Positions 26,496-35,284 of a stretch of 64,000 nucleotides of DNA are shown here, piece by piece. The stretch is from Cupriavidus pauculus (GTDB lineage: Bacteria > Pseudomonadota > Gammaproteobacteria > Burkholderiales > Burkholderiaceae). Under the pieces are notes generated by a model. It had not been told where the DNA came from, did not search any database, and worked only from the letters and a program-made list of their open reading frames with translations. Position numbers and translations under genes: made by a program. The DNA lies in assembly GCF_008693385.1 (NCBI RefSeq), contig NZ_CP044067.1, positions 1,054,001 through 1,118,000 of the forward strand. The letters are read 5' to 3'. Numbering within the stretch: position 1 is the stretch's first letter; each line of letters starts with the position of its first letter.

Positions 26496-27868
26496 TCAAC
26501 GCCATTCCGGACGCCACGCATATCGCGCTGCTGCTCAAGGAGCGGATCGGGCTCGATGCCGAGACCATCGGCGCCGGCGCGGTGGCGCGCGCGGTGCGCG
26601 ATCGTCAGCTGGCGGTGGGCGTGGAGGATATCGCCGCCTACTGGAACGTGCTGCACGCCGCGCCCAACGAGCTTCAGGCGCTGATCGAGGCCGTGATCGT
26701 CCCCGAGACCTGGTTCTTCCGCCATCGCGAGGCGCTGCTGGCGCTCGCCCGCGCGGCCGCGCAGCGCGTGTTCGGCCTGCCGGCCGAGGGGCCGGGCGGG
26801 GTGCCGCTGTTACGCGTGCTCAGCGTGCCGTGCTCGACGGGCGAGGAACCGTACTCCATTGCGATGGCGCTGCTCGACGCCGGGATTCCGGCCGACCGCT
26901 TTCGCGTGGATGCGATCGATATCAGCGCGCGTTCGCTGGAGCGCGCGCGCATTGGCATTTATGGCCCCAACGCGTTCCGGAGCGGGCCGCTCGATTATCG
27001 CGAACGGCATTTCTCGATCGCGCCCGGGGCGGTGCACGGCAGCTATCAGATCGATTCGCGCGTGCGTGCGCAGGTGCGACTGCTGCGCGGCAATCTCGTG
27101 GACCCGCTGCTGCTCGCCAACGAGCTGCCCTATCACTTCGTGTTGTGCCGCAATCTGCTGATCTATTTCGACGCCGAGACGCAGCGCCGCGCGGTTCGCA
27201 CGCTGACGCGCCTGACGGAGGCGGACGGCATGATCTTCGTCGGTCCGGCGGAGGCGAGCCTGCTGACGCGTGAAGGGCTGCGCAGCACGGGGGTGCCGCT
27301 GGCGTTTGCGTTTCATCCGGTGCCGGCGGCGGATCCGATTGCCGCGAGCGCCGCGATTTGGCCACCGGTCCAGCACGCGCCGCCGCGCGCGGCCTTGCCG
27401 CCGCCCGCGCGGACGACGGTCCGGGCGCGGCGCCCGGACGCGCAGGGGGATGGTCGCGCGGATGGCGCGGGCATTGGCGGCAGCGGGCTCGCGAAAAGAG
27501 CAAGGGACGGTGCCGCGCGAGACGTTGCCGACGACAAGGGCGAGGAGGCGGAACGGCGGTCCGCGCTGGCCGCCATCGCCGCGCGCGCGGACCGTGGCGA
27601 GCTGGCCGAGGCTACGGCCGCCTGCCTCGACTATCTGGACGCACACGGCCAGTCGGCCGACGGATGGTGCCTGCTCGGCGTGCTGCACGACGCGGCCGCG
27701 CGTACGTCGGATGCGCAGGCCGCCTATCGCAAGGCGGTCTACCTCGACCCGGGCCACGAGGAAGCGCTCTATCATCTCGCCGCCTTGCTGGAAAGCGTGG
27801 GCGACGCACCGGGGGCCATGCGCCTGCGGCAGCGCGCCCAGCGGCATGCACGCATGAACCATGGCTAA
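26492..27868 (+). CDS. wspC: WspC, CheR-type methyltransferase with TPR tail
   Basis: A 458-residue protein. Residues about 1-275 are a CheR methyltransferase: the receptor-binding helical part, PETWFFRHREAL, the SAM site VLSVPCSTGEEPYSIAMALL, and NELPYHFVLCRNLLIYFD. A Pro/Ala-rich linker of about 90 residues follows, then TPR-like helices (about 365-450, AYRKAVYLDPGHEEALYHLA). It methylates WspA to set its sensitivity. It overlaps wspB by ATGA and wspD by eight bases. Confidence 0.92.
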   Translation: MINAIPDATHIALLLKERIGLDAETIGAGAVARAVRDRQLAVGVEDIAAYWNVLHAAPNELQALIEAVIVPETWFFRHREALLALARAAAQRVFGLPAEGPGGVPLLRVLSVPCSTGEEPYSIAMALLDAGIPADRFRVDAIDISARSLERARIGIYGPNAFRSGPLDYRERHFSIAPGAVHGSYQIDSRVRAQVRLLRGNLVDPLLLANELPYHFVLCRNLLIYFDAETQRRAVRTLTRLTEADGMIFVGPAEASLLTREGLRSTGVPLAFAFHPVPAADPIAASAAIWPPVQHAPPRAALPPPARTTVRARRPDAQGDGRADGAGIGGSGLAKRARDGAARDVADDKGEEAERRSALAAIAARADRGELAEATAACLDYLDAHGQSADGWCLLGVLHDAAARTSDAQAAYRKAVYLDPGHEEALYHLAALLESVGDAPGAMRLRQRAQRHARMNHG

Positions 27869-28667
27869 GCCCTCCGCGCCCCACGGGCCCGCCGAGGCCA
27901 ACGTAGCAGCCAGGCCGAGTGGCGTTGGTGCCGACACGGGCGCCGGGCTCGTCGCGCGTACGATCGACGCCCCCCTGGTGCTCGACGAAAGCGCCGGCGC
28001 CATCGACGATTGCTGGCGCCGGATCGGCGAGACCGGCGACCGGAGCTGCCCCGAGCTCGTCAAGTACGTACGCTGCCGCAATTGCCCCGTCTATGCCAAC
28101 GCAGCCGTTGCGCTGCTCGATGCGCTGTCCGTTGACGCGCCCATCGACATGGCCCAGCTGGAAGCCGCCACCGAGGCCCACCGTACCGCCCATGCGCGTG
28201 GCCGCTCGTGCCTCGTGTTCCGTGTCGGCGACGAATGGCTGGCGTTGCCGACCGTCGTCCTCGGCGAAGTTACCGCGCCGAGCCGCGTCCATTCGCTGCC
28301 GCATCGGCGGCATGCGGCACTGCTCGGCGTGGCGCCCGTGCGTGGCGCGCTGTTGCCCTGCCTGTCGCTCGCGCTGCTGTTCGACGTCAACGGCGCCACG
28401 GGCGACTTCAGCGCCGATGGCGACGCGCAGGCCGTGCGCGGGGCCCGCTTTCTGATCCTCGGGCAGGGACGCCAGGCACTGGCGCTGCCCGTCGATGAAG
28501 TCGCCGGCGTGCACGGCGTGCCCGATAACGCGCTGTTGCCATTGCCCGCGACGCTCGCGCGCGCATCGTCCCACTATACGGAGGCGCTGTTCGACCACGA
28601 TGGCCGCACCGTCGGTCTGCTGAACGCGGCGATGCTGCGCCAGGCCCTCGCACGGAGCCTGTCATGA
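27861..28667 (+). CDS. wspD: WspD, second CheW-like adaptor
   Basis: A 268-residue protein with an N-terminal segment containing a CRNCPVYANAA motif (about residues 72-82), conserved in WspD-type proteins, followed by a CheW domain (about 115-255: SCLVFRVGDEWLALPTVVLGEV, GARFLILGQGRQALALPVDEV). It is thought to help couple WspA to WspE. The wspC overlap of eight bases and the ATGA overlap with wspE show tight translational coupling. Confidence 0.9.
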   Translation: MAKPSAPHGPAEANVAARPSGVGADTGAGLVARTIDAPLVLDESAGAIDDCWRRIGETGDRSCPELVKYVRCRNCPVYANAAVALLDALSVDAPIDMAQLEAATEAHRTAHARGRSCLVFRVGDEWLALPTVVLGEVTAPSRVHSLPHRRHAALLGVAPVRGALLPCLSLALLFDVNGATGDFSADGDAQAVRGARFLILGQGRQALALPVDEVAGVHGVPDNALLPLPATLARASSHYTEALFDHDGRTVGLLNAAMLRQALARSLS

Positions 28668-31630
28668 ATCCCGAACAGCTACGCGATGCGTCGATGCTCG
28701 AGCTGTTCGCGCTCGAGGCCGACTCGCAGGCGGAGGTCCTCAATGCCGGCGTGCTCGCGCTCGAACGCGACCCCGTGGCGGCGGATCACCTCGAAGCGTG
28801 CATGCGCGCCGCGCATTCGCTCAAGGGCGCGGCGCGCATCGTGGGACTCGATGGCGGCGTGCGGGTCGCGCATGTCATGGAAGACTGCCTGGTGGCGGCA
28901 CAGCGGGGCGGGCTGCTGCTGTCGCCCGCGCATATCGATGCGTTGTTGCAGGGGACTGACCTGCTGCAGCGCATCGGGCGGCCGCCGGGGGGCAGGGTCG
29001 ATTGGTCGGAGACCGATGGGCGTGCGGAGATCGATGCGTTTGTTGTGCATATGTCTGCGGTGCTCGATGGGACGGTGGGGTCGTCGGTGCAGGGGGGGCG
29101 TGTAGCGGGACTGAGCGCGCATGTGCCATCGGCAACCGTGGCCGATCCCGACAGCCGGGGCCGGGCCGACGCGGGCCCAATGGCTGCCCCGACGGCGGGT
29201 CCGACCGCCGCCCCGATCACCGCCCCAATCGCCGCCCCAATCGCCGCCCCGATTGCCGACCCGATCGCCGCCCCGATTGCCGCCCCGATCGCCGCCCCGA
29301 TCGCCGCCCCGATTGCCGCCCCGATCGCCGCCCCGACTGCCGCCCCGATCGCCGCCCCGATCGCCGCCCCGATCGCCGGCCCGATGGCTGGCCCGATGGC
29401 TGGCCCGATGGCTGGCCCGATTACCGGCCCGGTCGCTCGCCCGTTTGCTAGCCCGGTCGCTGGCCCGATTACCGCCCCGGTCGCTGGCCCGATTACTGGC
29501 CCGATTACCGGCCCGGTCGCTGGCCCGGTCGCTGGCCCGGTTGCTGGCCCGGTTGCTGGCCCGGTTGCTGGCCCGGTTGCTGGCCCGGTTGCTGGCCCGG
29601 TCGCTGGGCCGGTTGCTGGCTCGGTCGCTGGGCCGGTTGCTGGGCCGGTTGCTGGGCCGGTTGCTGGGCCGGTTGCGGGCCGGGTTGCTGGCCCCGCTGC
29701 TGGGCCGACTGCTGGCCCGGCGGCCGGGGCTTCGCCCTCGGCGTTCGCCACAGCGCCCGTATCCGCGCGCGGCTCGGCGCCCAGTGGCACTCCCGGTGGC
29801 GCGCCCGGCAGCGCGTCTGCCGCCCCCGCGCCCATCCCGCGCCACGACACCGGCCTCGTCGACGACAGTCATGGCAAACAGGAACGCATGCTCCGCGTCA
29901 ACGCCGACCGCCTCGACAGCGTCCTCGCGATGGCCGGCGAGGCCATGGTCGAGACGCACTGGCTGCATCCGTTCGGCGTGGCGCTCCAGCAGACGCGCCG
30001 CCAGCAGATGCGCGTCATGCAGGCCGTCGACAGCATGCAGGCACTCCTGGCCAGCCCCGATGCCAGCGCCGCCCGCATGGGCGCCGCCCTCGCCGACCTG
30101 CGCCGCATGCTCGGCGAGGCCAGCGACCAGCTCTCCCAGCGCGCCGACGAACTCGACCAGTACGATCATCGCGCCACGCGCCTCTCCCGCCGGCTCTACG
30201 ACACGGCGCTCTCGTGCCGCATGCGTCCGCTGTCCGACGGCATCACCGGCTACGCACGCATGGTGCGCGACCTCGGCCGCGCGCTCGGCAAGTCGGTGCA
30301 CCTCGAGCTCTCGGGCGAACACACGCAGGTCGATCGCGACATACTGGAGCAACTCGACGCCCCGCTCGCGCACCTGCTGCGCAACGCGGTGGATCACGGC
30401 ATCGAGACCCCCGAGGCCCGCCGCGCGGCGGGCAAGCCCGAAGAAGGCCGCATCTCTCTGCACGCGCGCCATAACGCGGGCCGCCTCGTCATCGAGATCT
30501 TCGACGATGGCGCTGGCGTCGACTTCGACGCGCTGCGCGCGACCATCGTCCGGCGCGGCCTCGCGCAGCCCGATACCGCCACGCGCCTGTCGCAGGCGGA
30601 GATGCTCGAGTTCCTGCTGCTACCCGGCTTCAGCCTGCGCGAGACCGTGTCCGAGGTATCGGGCCGCGGCGTCGGCCTCGACGCCGTACAGGACATGGTG
30701 CGCGGCGTACGCGGCAGCCTGCGCGTGACGCAGCAACCCGGCAGCGGCATGCACTTCCACCTCGAACTGCCGCTCACGCTGTCCATCGTCCGCGCGCTGC
30801 TCGTCGAAGTGGCCGGAGAAACGTACGCGTTTCCGCTCGGCCATGTGCTGCGCGCCGTCAGCGTGGCCCGCGAAGACATCGAGCAGGTCGAAGCGCAGCA
30901 GCACTTCCGGCACGACGGCAAGCCGGTCGGCCTCGTCAGCGCCGCGCAATTGCTGCAGCGCCCGGAACGCCCGCAGGAAGATGCCGCGATTCCGGTGGTC
31001 GTGCTCGGCGAGCACGACCGCGTCTATGGCGTGGCCGTGGACCGGCTGATCGGCGAACGCACGCTCGTCGTGCAGCCGCTCTCGCCGGCGCTCGGCAAGA
31101 TCAAGGACATCGCGGCCGGCAGCCTCACGGACGACGGCACCCCCGTGCTGATCTTCGACGTCGAGGACATGCTGCGCTCGGTCGAGAAACTGGTGTCCGA
31201 CGGCCGCCTCGCGCAGGTGCGCCAGGTGGGACCGGAAGCCGGACAGGTGCGCCGCAAGCGCGTGCTCGTCGTGGACGATTCGCTGACCGTCCGCGAACTC
31301 GAGCGCAAGCTGCTTGCCGGACGCGGCTATGATGTCGCCGTCGCCGTCGATGGCATGGACGGCTGGAACGTGCTGCGCGCGGAGAAGTTCGACCTCGTGA
31401 TCACCGACGTCGATATGCCGCGCATGGACGGCATCGAACTGGTCGGGCGCATTCGCGCGGAGCCGGCCCTCCAGCAGTTGCCGGTGATGATCGTTTCGTA
31501 CAAGGACCGTGAACAGGACCGCGAACGCGGCCTGCAGGCCGGCGCGGATTACTATCTGGCCAAAGGCAGTTTCCACGATACCGCACTGCTCGACGCGGTA
31601 CAGGACCTGATCGGCGAGGCACGCGCATGA
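28664..31630 (+). CDS. wspE: WspE, hybrid CheA-type histidine kinase/response regulator with a repeat-expanded linker
   Basis: A 988-residue protein, roughly 200 longer than usual WspE. Domains in order: Hpt (about 1-130) with phospho-acceptor His51 in AAHSLKGAARIVG; a linker of residues 171-355 made almost wholly of four-residue repeats (PIAA, PMAG, PVAG); the dimerisation and ATPase core (about 405-690) with HLLRNAVDHGIETPEARRAAG (N box) and DDGAGVDFDALR (G1); a CheW-like domain (about 690-850); and a receiver with VITDVDMPRMDG (Asp acceptor) and the Lys of YLAKG. It phosphorylates WspR and WspF. The core looks intact; only the linker is abnormal. Confidence 0.93.
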   Translation: MNPEQLRDASMLELFALEADSQAEVLNAGVLALERDPVAADHLEACMRAAHSLKGAARIVGLDGGVRVAHVMEDCLVAAQRGGLLLSPAHIDALLQGTDLLQRIGRPPGGRVDWSETDGRAEIDAFVVHMSAVLDGTVGSSVQGGRVAGLSAHVPSATVADPDSRGRADAGPMAAPTAGPTAAPITAPIAAPIAAPIADPIAAPIAAPIAAPIAAPIAAPIAAPTAAPIAAPIAAPIAGPMAGPMAGPMAGPITGPVARPFASPVAGPITAPVAGPITGPITGPVAGPVAGPVAGPVAGPVAGPVAGPVAGPVAGPVAGSVAGPVAGPVAGPVAGPVAGRVAGPAAGPTAGPAAGASPSAFATAPVSARGSAPSGTPGGAPGSASAAPAPIPRHDTGLVDDSHGKQERMLRVNADRLDSVLAMAGEAMVETHWLHPFGVALQQTRRQQMRVMQAVDSMQALLASPDASAARMGAALADLRRMLGEASDQLSQRADELDQYDHRATRLSRRLYDTALSCRMRPLSDGITGYARMVRDLGRALGKSVHLELSGEHTQVDRDILEQLDAPLAHLLRNAVDHGIETPEARRAAGKPEEGRISLHARHNAGRLVIEIFDDGAGVDFDALRATIVRRGLAQPDTATRLSQAEMLEFLLLPGFSLRETVSEVSGRGVGLDAVQDMVRGVRGSLRVTQQPGSGMHFHLELPLTLSIVRALLVEVAGETYAFPLGHVLRAVSVAREDIEQVEAQQHFRHDGKPVGLVSAAQLLQRPERPQEDAAIPVVVLGEHDRVYGVAVDRLIGERTLVVQPLSPALGKIKDIAAGSLTDDGTPVLIFDVEDMLRSVEKLVSDGRLAQVRQVGPEAGQVRRKRVLVVDDSLTVRELERKLLAGRGYDVAVAVDGMDGWNVLRAEKFDLVITDVDMPRMDGIELVGRIRAEPALQQLPVMIVSYKDREQDRERGLQAGADYYLAKGSFHDTALLDAVQDLIGEARA
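29174..29728 (+). repeat. 12-bp tandem repeats encoding the WspE linker
   Basis: About 46 units of 12 bp. The first block has unit GCCCCGATCGCC and codes APIA; the second has GGCCCGGTTGCT and codes GPVA, with intermediate PMAG and PITG units. Unit length is a multiple of three, so gain or loss of units changes linker length without frameshift. All other frames are also open through most of it. Confidence 0.93.
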
Positions 31631-32649
31631 AGATCGGTATCGTCAACGATTCACCGCTGGCCGTCGCGGCCCTGCGCCGCGCGGTCTCGCTCGAGAACTC
31701 GCACGAGATCCTGTGGGTCGCGGGCGATGGCGAGCAGGCCATCCGCATGGCGGCGTCGCGCACGCCCGACGTCATCCTCATGGACCTGCTGATGCCGGTC
31801 ATGGACGGCGTGGAGGCCACGCGCCGCATCATGGCCGCCACACCCTGCGCGATCGTGATCGTAACCACCGACCTGGGCCGCAACGCCACGCAGGTCTTCG
31901 ACGCCATGGGCCATGGCGCGATCGACGCCGTGGACACGCCCACGCTGACCGAACCCGATGCGCAGCTCGTCGCCGGTCCGCTGCTGCGCAAGCTGCGGAA
32001 CATCGGCCGCCTGCTCGCGGGCCGCGGCGCGGTACCGCTCGCCGTGCGGCGCGCCACGCCGCTGCCGGCCGCCCCGCGGCTCGTGGCGATCGGGGCGAGC
32101 GCGGGCGGTCCCGCGGCCCTTGCCACGCTGCTCGCGGAAATTCCCGAGAACTTTGGGGCTGCCGTGGTGATCGTACAGCACGTGGATGAAGCGTTCGCGC
32201 AAGGCATGGCCGAATGGCTCGACGCGCAGTGTGCGCTGCCGGTACGCCTGGCACGCGCGGGGGAGACGCCGCAGACGGGCACGGTGCTGCTGGCCGGCAC
32301 CAACGACCATCTGCGGCTCGTCGCGAGCGCGCAGTTCGCCTATACGCCGGACCCCGCCGATTCGCTCTACCGGCCCTCGATCGACGTATTTTTCGAGAGC
32401 GTGGTGGAACACTGGCGCGGCGAAGCGGTCGGCGTCCTGCTCACGGGCATGGGCCGCGATGGCGCGCTCGGGCTGCGAGCCATGCGGGAGCGTGGCTATC
32501 TGACGATTGCGCAGGACCAGGCGACCAGCGCCGTCTATGGCATGCCGAAGGCCGCCGCGGCGCTCGACGCGGCCTGCGACATCCTGCCATTGCCGAGGAT
32601 CGCGCCACGATTGATCAAGGCCTGCGGCGGCGGACGCCCGGCGTGCTGA
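31627..32649 (+). CDS. wspF: WspF, CheB-type methylesterase
   Basis: A 340-residue protein. The N-terminal receiver has VILMDLLMPVMDG with the acceptor Asp. The C-terminal CheB domain (about 150-335) carries the triad: Ser in IGASAGGPAA, His in IVQHVDEAF, Asp in TGMGRDGAL. It removes methyl groups from WspA after phosphorylation by WspE and so limits signalling; loss of WspF locks the pathway on in Pseudomonas. It starts in an ATGA overlap with wspE and shows no truncation. Confidence 0.93.
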   Translation: MKIGIVNDSPLAVAALRRAVSLENSHEILWVAGDGEQAIRMAASRTPDVILMDLLMPVMDGVEATRRIMAATPCAIVIVTTDLGRNATQVFDAMGHGAIDAVDTPTLTEPDAQLVAGPLLRKLRNIGRLLAGRGAVPLAVRRATPLPAAPRLVAIGASAGGPAALATLLAEIPENFGAAVVIVQHVDEAFAQGMAEWLDAQCALPVRLARAGETPQTGTVLLAGTNDHLRLVASAQFAYTPDPADSLYRPSIDVFFESVVEHWRGEAVGVLLTGMGRDGALGLRAMRERGYLTIAQDQATSAVYGMPKAAAALDAACDILPLPRIAPRLIKACGGGRPAC

Positions 32650-32697
32650 CGCGGCACGCCAAAGGGCAACGACAAGAATAGAATCAGGAAGCACACC

Positions 32698-33705
32698 ATG
32701 TCCAGACACAACGAACCGGCCGACGCGGCGGCCAATGCCGAGTACCTGTCGATGGTGCTACTGGTCGATGACCAGGCCATCATCGGCGAGGCGATCCGGC
32801 GCGCGCTCGCCGGCGAGTCCGATATCGATTTTCACTACTGCGCGCAGCCCGAGGAAGCGGTGGCCGTGGCCGAGCGCACGCAGCCCACGGTGATCCTGCA
32901 GGATCTGGTAATGCCCGGCACCGACGGCCTGACCCTCGTGCGGCGCTATCGCGAGAACCCTGGCACGCGCGACATCCCGATCATCGTGCTTTCCACCAAG
33001 GAAGAGCCGACGATGAAGAGCGCGGCGTTCGCGGCAGGTGCCAACGACTACCTCGTGAAGCTGCCAGACAGCATCGAGCTCATCGCGCGCATTCGCTACC
33101 ATTCGCGCTCGTACCTGAACCTGCTCCAGCGCGACGAGGCTTACCGCGCACTGCGCCAGAGCCAGCAGCAACTGCTCGAAACCAACCTCGAGCTCCAGCG
33201 GCTGACCAACTCCGATGGCCTGACCGGCCTGTCCAACCGGCGTTACTTCGACGAGTATCTCGGCGCGGAATGGCGCCGCGCGCAACGCGAGCAGACACAG
33301 CTCGCGCTGCTGATGCTCGATGTCGATGCGTTCAAGGCGTACAACGACACCTACGGCCACGTGGCCGGCGACGAAGTGCTGCGCCGCGTGGCCAGCGTGA
33401 TCCGCGACAACTGCACGCGTCCGGCGGACCTGCCGGCGCGCTTCGGTGGCGAGGAATTCTCGATGATCCTGCCGTCGACCTCGCCCGGTGGCGCACGCCT
33501 GCTCGCGGAGAAGGTGCGGCGGGCGATCGAGGGCATGAAGATACCGCACAGCGGCTCGCCCAATAGCGACTACGTGACGGTGAGCATCGGCGGCGCGGTA
33601 ATCGTGCCGGAAGCCGACAGCATCTTCAGCAGCATCGTCGAAGCCGCCGACACAGGGCTCTACCAAGCCAAGCGCAGTGGCCGCAACCAGGTCGTCATGG
33701 TGTAA
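32698..33705 (+). CDS. wspR: WspR, response regulator diguanylate cyclase
   Basis: A 335-residue protein with a receiver (about 18-140, [15 protein letters not shown], phospho-Asp in [12 protein letters not shown]), a helical stalk (about 145-170, rich in Gln/Leu) and a GGDEF domain (about 170-335) with the active FGGEEF motif. The allosteric I-site RxxD is present (RPAD, just before [10 protein letters not shown]). When phosphorylated by WspE it should form clusters and make c-di-GMP, raising biofilm formation. It follows wspF after 48 bp and ends the operon. Confidence 0.95.
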   Translation: MSRHNEPADAAANAEYLSMVLLVDDQAIIGEAIRRALAGESDIDFHYCAQPEEAVAVAERTQPTVILQDLVMPGTDGLTLVRRYRENPGTRDIPIIVLSTKEEPTMKSAAFAAGANDYLVKLPDSIELIARIRYHSRSYLNLLQRDEAYRALRQSQQQLLETNLELQRLTNSDGLTGLSNRRYFDEYLGAEWRRAQREQTQLALLMLDVDAFKAYNDTYGHVAGDEVLRRVASVIRDNCTRPADLPARFGGEEFSMILPSTSPGGARLLAEKVRRAIEGMKIPHSGSPNSDYVTVSIGGAVIVPEADSIFSSIVEAADTGLYQAKRSGRNQVVMV

Positions 33706-33982
33706 CTATTTCCGCTTCTTTCGCGCGATGTAATGTTTTCCGCATCGCGCGCATCCCTTGTCCCGCCTGGCCTCGCGGGCAATCGTCACGCATCGTGTGT
33801 GTCCGGCGTGTAACCGGATTGTGGGATTCCTCCGACATGGATATCGGAGCCGTGCGTCTGCTCCGCGAGGTCCGACATGCCTATCGTTGCATCACGGCAT
33901 GCGCGACTTCCTTCAGCTGCCTCACCGCTGCCCCGGCACGGCTGCTTCGCGCCCTTCTTTTCCACAACGGCGAGGTGAATCC

Positions 33983-34807
33983 ATGACAAGCTTTAAGAAC
34001 AAACTGACGGTAGGACTGGTGGTTGCGGCAACGGCACTGTTGGCCGCTTGCGGTGGGGATGACGGTATCGACGACCGCCTTGGCATTTCCAAGCCGGCCG
34101 TGCGTCTGCTCAACACGGTTCCGGTTGGCGTCAATGTCGACCTGTTCCAGAACGGCGCGCCGACGCAAGTCGCGAACGCGCCGTACAAGTACGTTTCGGC
34201 TTACTTCGACATCTCGAAGGACAACAACCTGTTCCAGCTGCGCGTCGCCGGTACGCAAACGGTGATCGGCCAGCAAACGATCAACGGCGCCACGGGCCAC
34301 AAGTACTCGCTGGTTGCCACGCCGGGCTCGACCGGTGCCGAACTCGTCGTGATCGACGATCCGTATGACAAGGGCCTGACGTCCGACAAGGCGCGCGTGC
34401 GTGGCTTCAATGCCGCGCTGAATGCGCAGAACATCGACATGTACATCACGGCGCCCGCGATCGACATCACCTCGGTGAACCCGACGCTGGCCGCCATCGC
34501 GTACAAGAGCGCCAACCCGGCTTCGGGCTCCGATTCGATCTACTTCGACTCGGGTACCTATCGCCTGCGCATCACGGCAGCCGGTACGAAGAACGTGATC
34601 TTCGATTCGGGCGCGCTGACGCTGCAGAACAACGCCGACTGGCTGATCACGACGATCCCGGTGGACGGCATCGGCGCCGTGGTCCCGAACCGCATCAAGG
34701 TGCTGGTGGCACAGAGCAGCACGGGTCCGAGCGATTCGCAGGAACTGGTCACGCAGCCGCTCACGACCGCACCGGCAGCGCCCGCCTCGGCAGCCGCCGC
34801 TCAGTAA
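33983..34807 (+). CDS. DUF4397 lipoprotein
   Basis: A 274-residue protein. The signal peptide ends in the lipobox LLAAC (Cys at about residue 23) followed by GGDDG, so it is a lipoprotein. The body has two beta-rich DUF4397-like repeats, each starting with a form of VRLLNTVPVGVNVDLFQNG / VRGFNAALNAQNIDMYI and ending near FRLRVAGT/YRLRITAAGT. The start has GAGGTG upstream. The function of the family is unknown; an outer-membrane or periplasmic location is inferred. A strong terminator follows. Confidence 0.88.
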   Translation: MTSFKNKLTVGLVVAATALLAACGGDDGIDDRLGISKPAVRLLNTVPVGVNVDLFQNGAPTQVANAPYKYVSAYFDISKDNNLFQLRVAGTQTVIGQQTINGATGHKYSLVATPGSTGAELVVIDDPYDKGLTSDKARVRGFNAALNAQNIDMYITAPAIDITSVNPTLAAIAYKSANPASGSDSIYFDSGTYRLRITAAGTKNVIFDSGALTLQNNADWLITTIPVDGIGAVVPNRIKVLVAQSSTGPSDSQELVTQPLTTAPAAPASAAAAQ

Positions 34808-34825
34808 GCAGCACTCCGCTCCAAA

Positions 34826-34856
34826 GAAAAACGCCGCGAATCGCGGCGTTTTTTTT
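34826..34856. terminator. Rho-independent terminator, probably bidirectional
   Basis: AAAAACGCCGCG-AAT-CGCGGCGTTTTT: a GC-rich stem with an eight-T run on the plus strand and an A-run before it, so it can end transcription of the DUF4397 gene and of the convergent PadR-like gene. Confidence 0.93.
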
Positions 34857-34864
34857 ACGCCGCA

Positions 34865-35191
34865 TCAAGCAGCGTTCTTTCGTTCCCCCACATCCTCGAT
34901 GTCTTCCCGCAGCACCGCGAGGTGCGACAGGTAGGCATCGAGCTCGGCACGTCCGGAATCGGTAATGCAGTAGACACGACCGTTGCCTTCCACAAGCTCG
35001 GCGGTGATCGCGCGCGCCATCATCAGGCTGCGCAAGATCGGCCGCAACGCGCGGATATTCTTGTCGATGCCGCGATCGCGCAGCCGCTCGACGAGGTTGA
35101 ACACCGTCGCCGGACTGGCCTGTACGAGCTTCAGGATGTAAAGCCGGAATACAACCCGGTCCAACGGAGGCGGTTTCATGGTGGTTATCAT
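34865..35191 (-). CDS. PadR-like winged-helix regulator
   Basis: A 108-residue protein. The winged-helix features are FNLVERLRDRGIDKNIRALRPILRSL and GRVYCITDSGRAELDAYLSHL, as in PadR-type regulators with a short C-terminal helix. It probably binds DNA as a dimer. An ATG four codons in (35179) is an alternative start; neither has a clear ribosome binding site. It lies between the DUF4397 gene and the tct genes, all or none of which may be targets. Confidence 0.75.
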   Translation of the reverse strand: MITTMKPPPLDRVVFRLYILKLVQASPATVFNLVERLRDRGIDKNIRALRPILRSLMMARAITAELVEGNGRVYCITDSGRAELDAYLSHLAVLREDIEDVGERKNAA

Positions 35192-35284
35192 GCTGACACG
35201 CCAAAAAAGCGGGGTGCACGCGGCACCCCCAAAGCTTGCGTTGTGTACGCCCGAGGTGCGGGCGTAGTTCCGTAGCGCAGCGCG

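Noticed and set aside
28786..29850. Long minus-strand frame opposite wspE rich in ATGP repeats
   Set aside because: It arises only because the 12-bp repeats lack stops; wspE domains prove the other strand codes.
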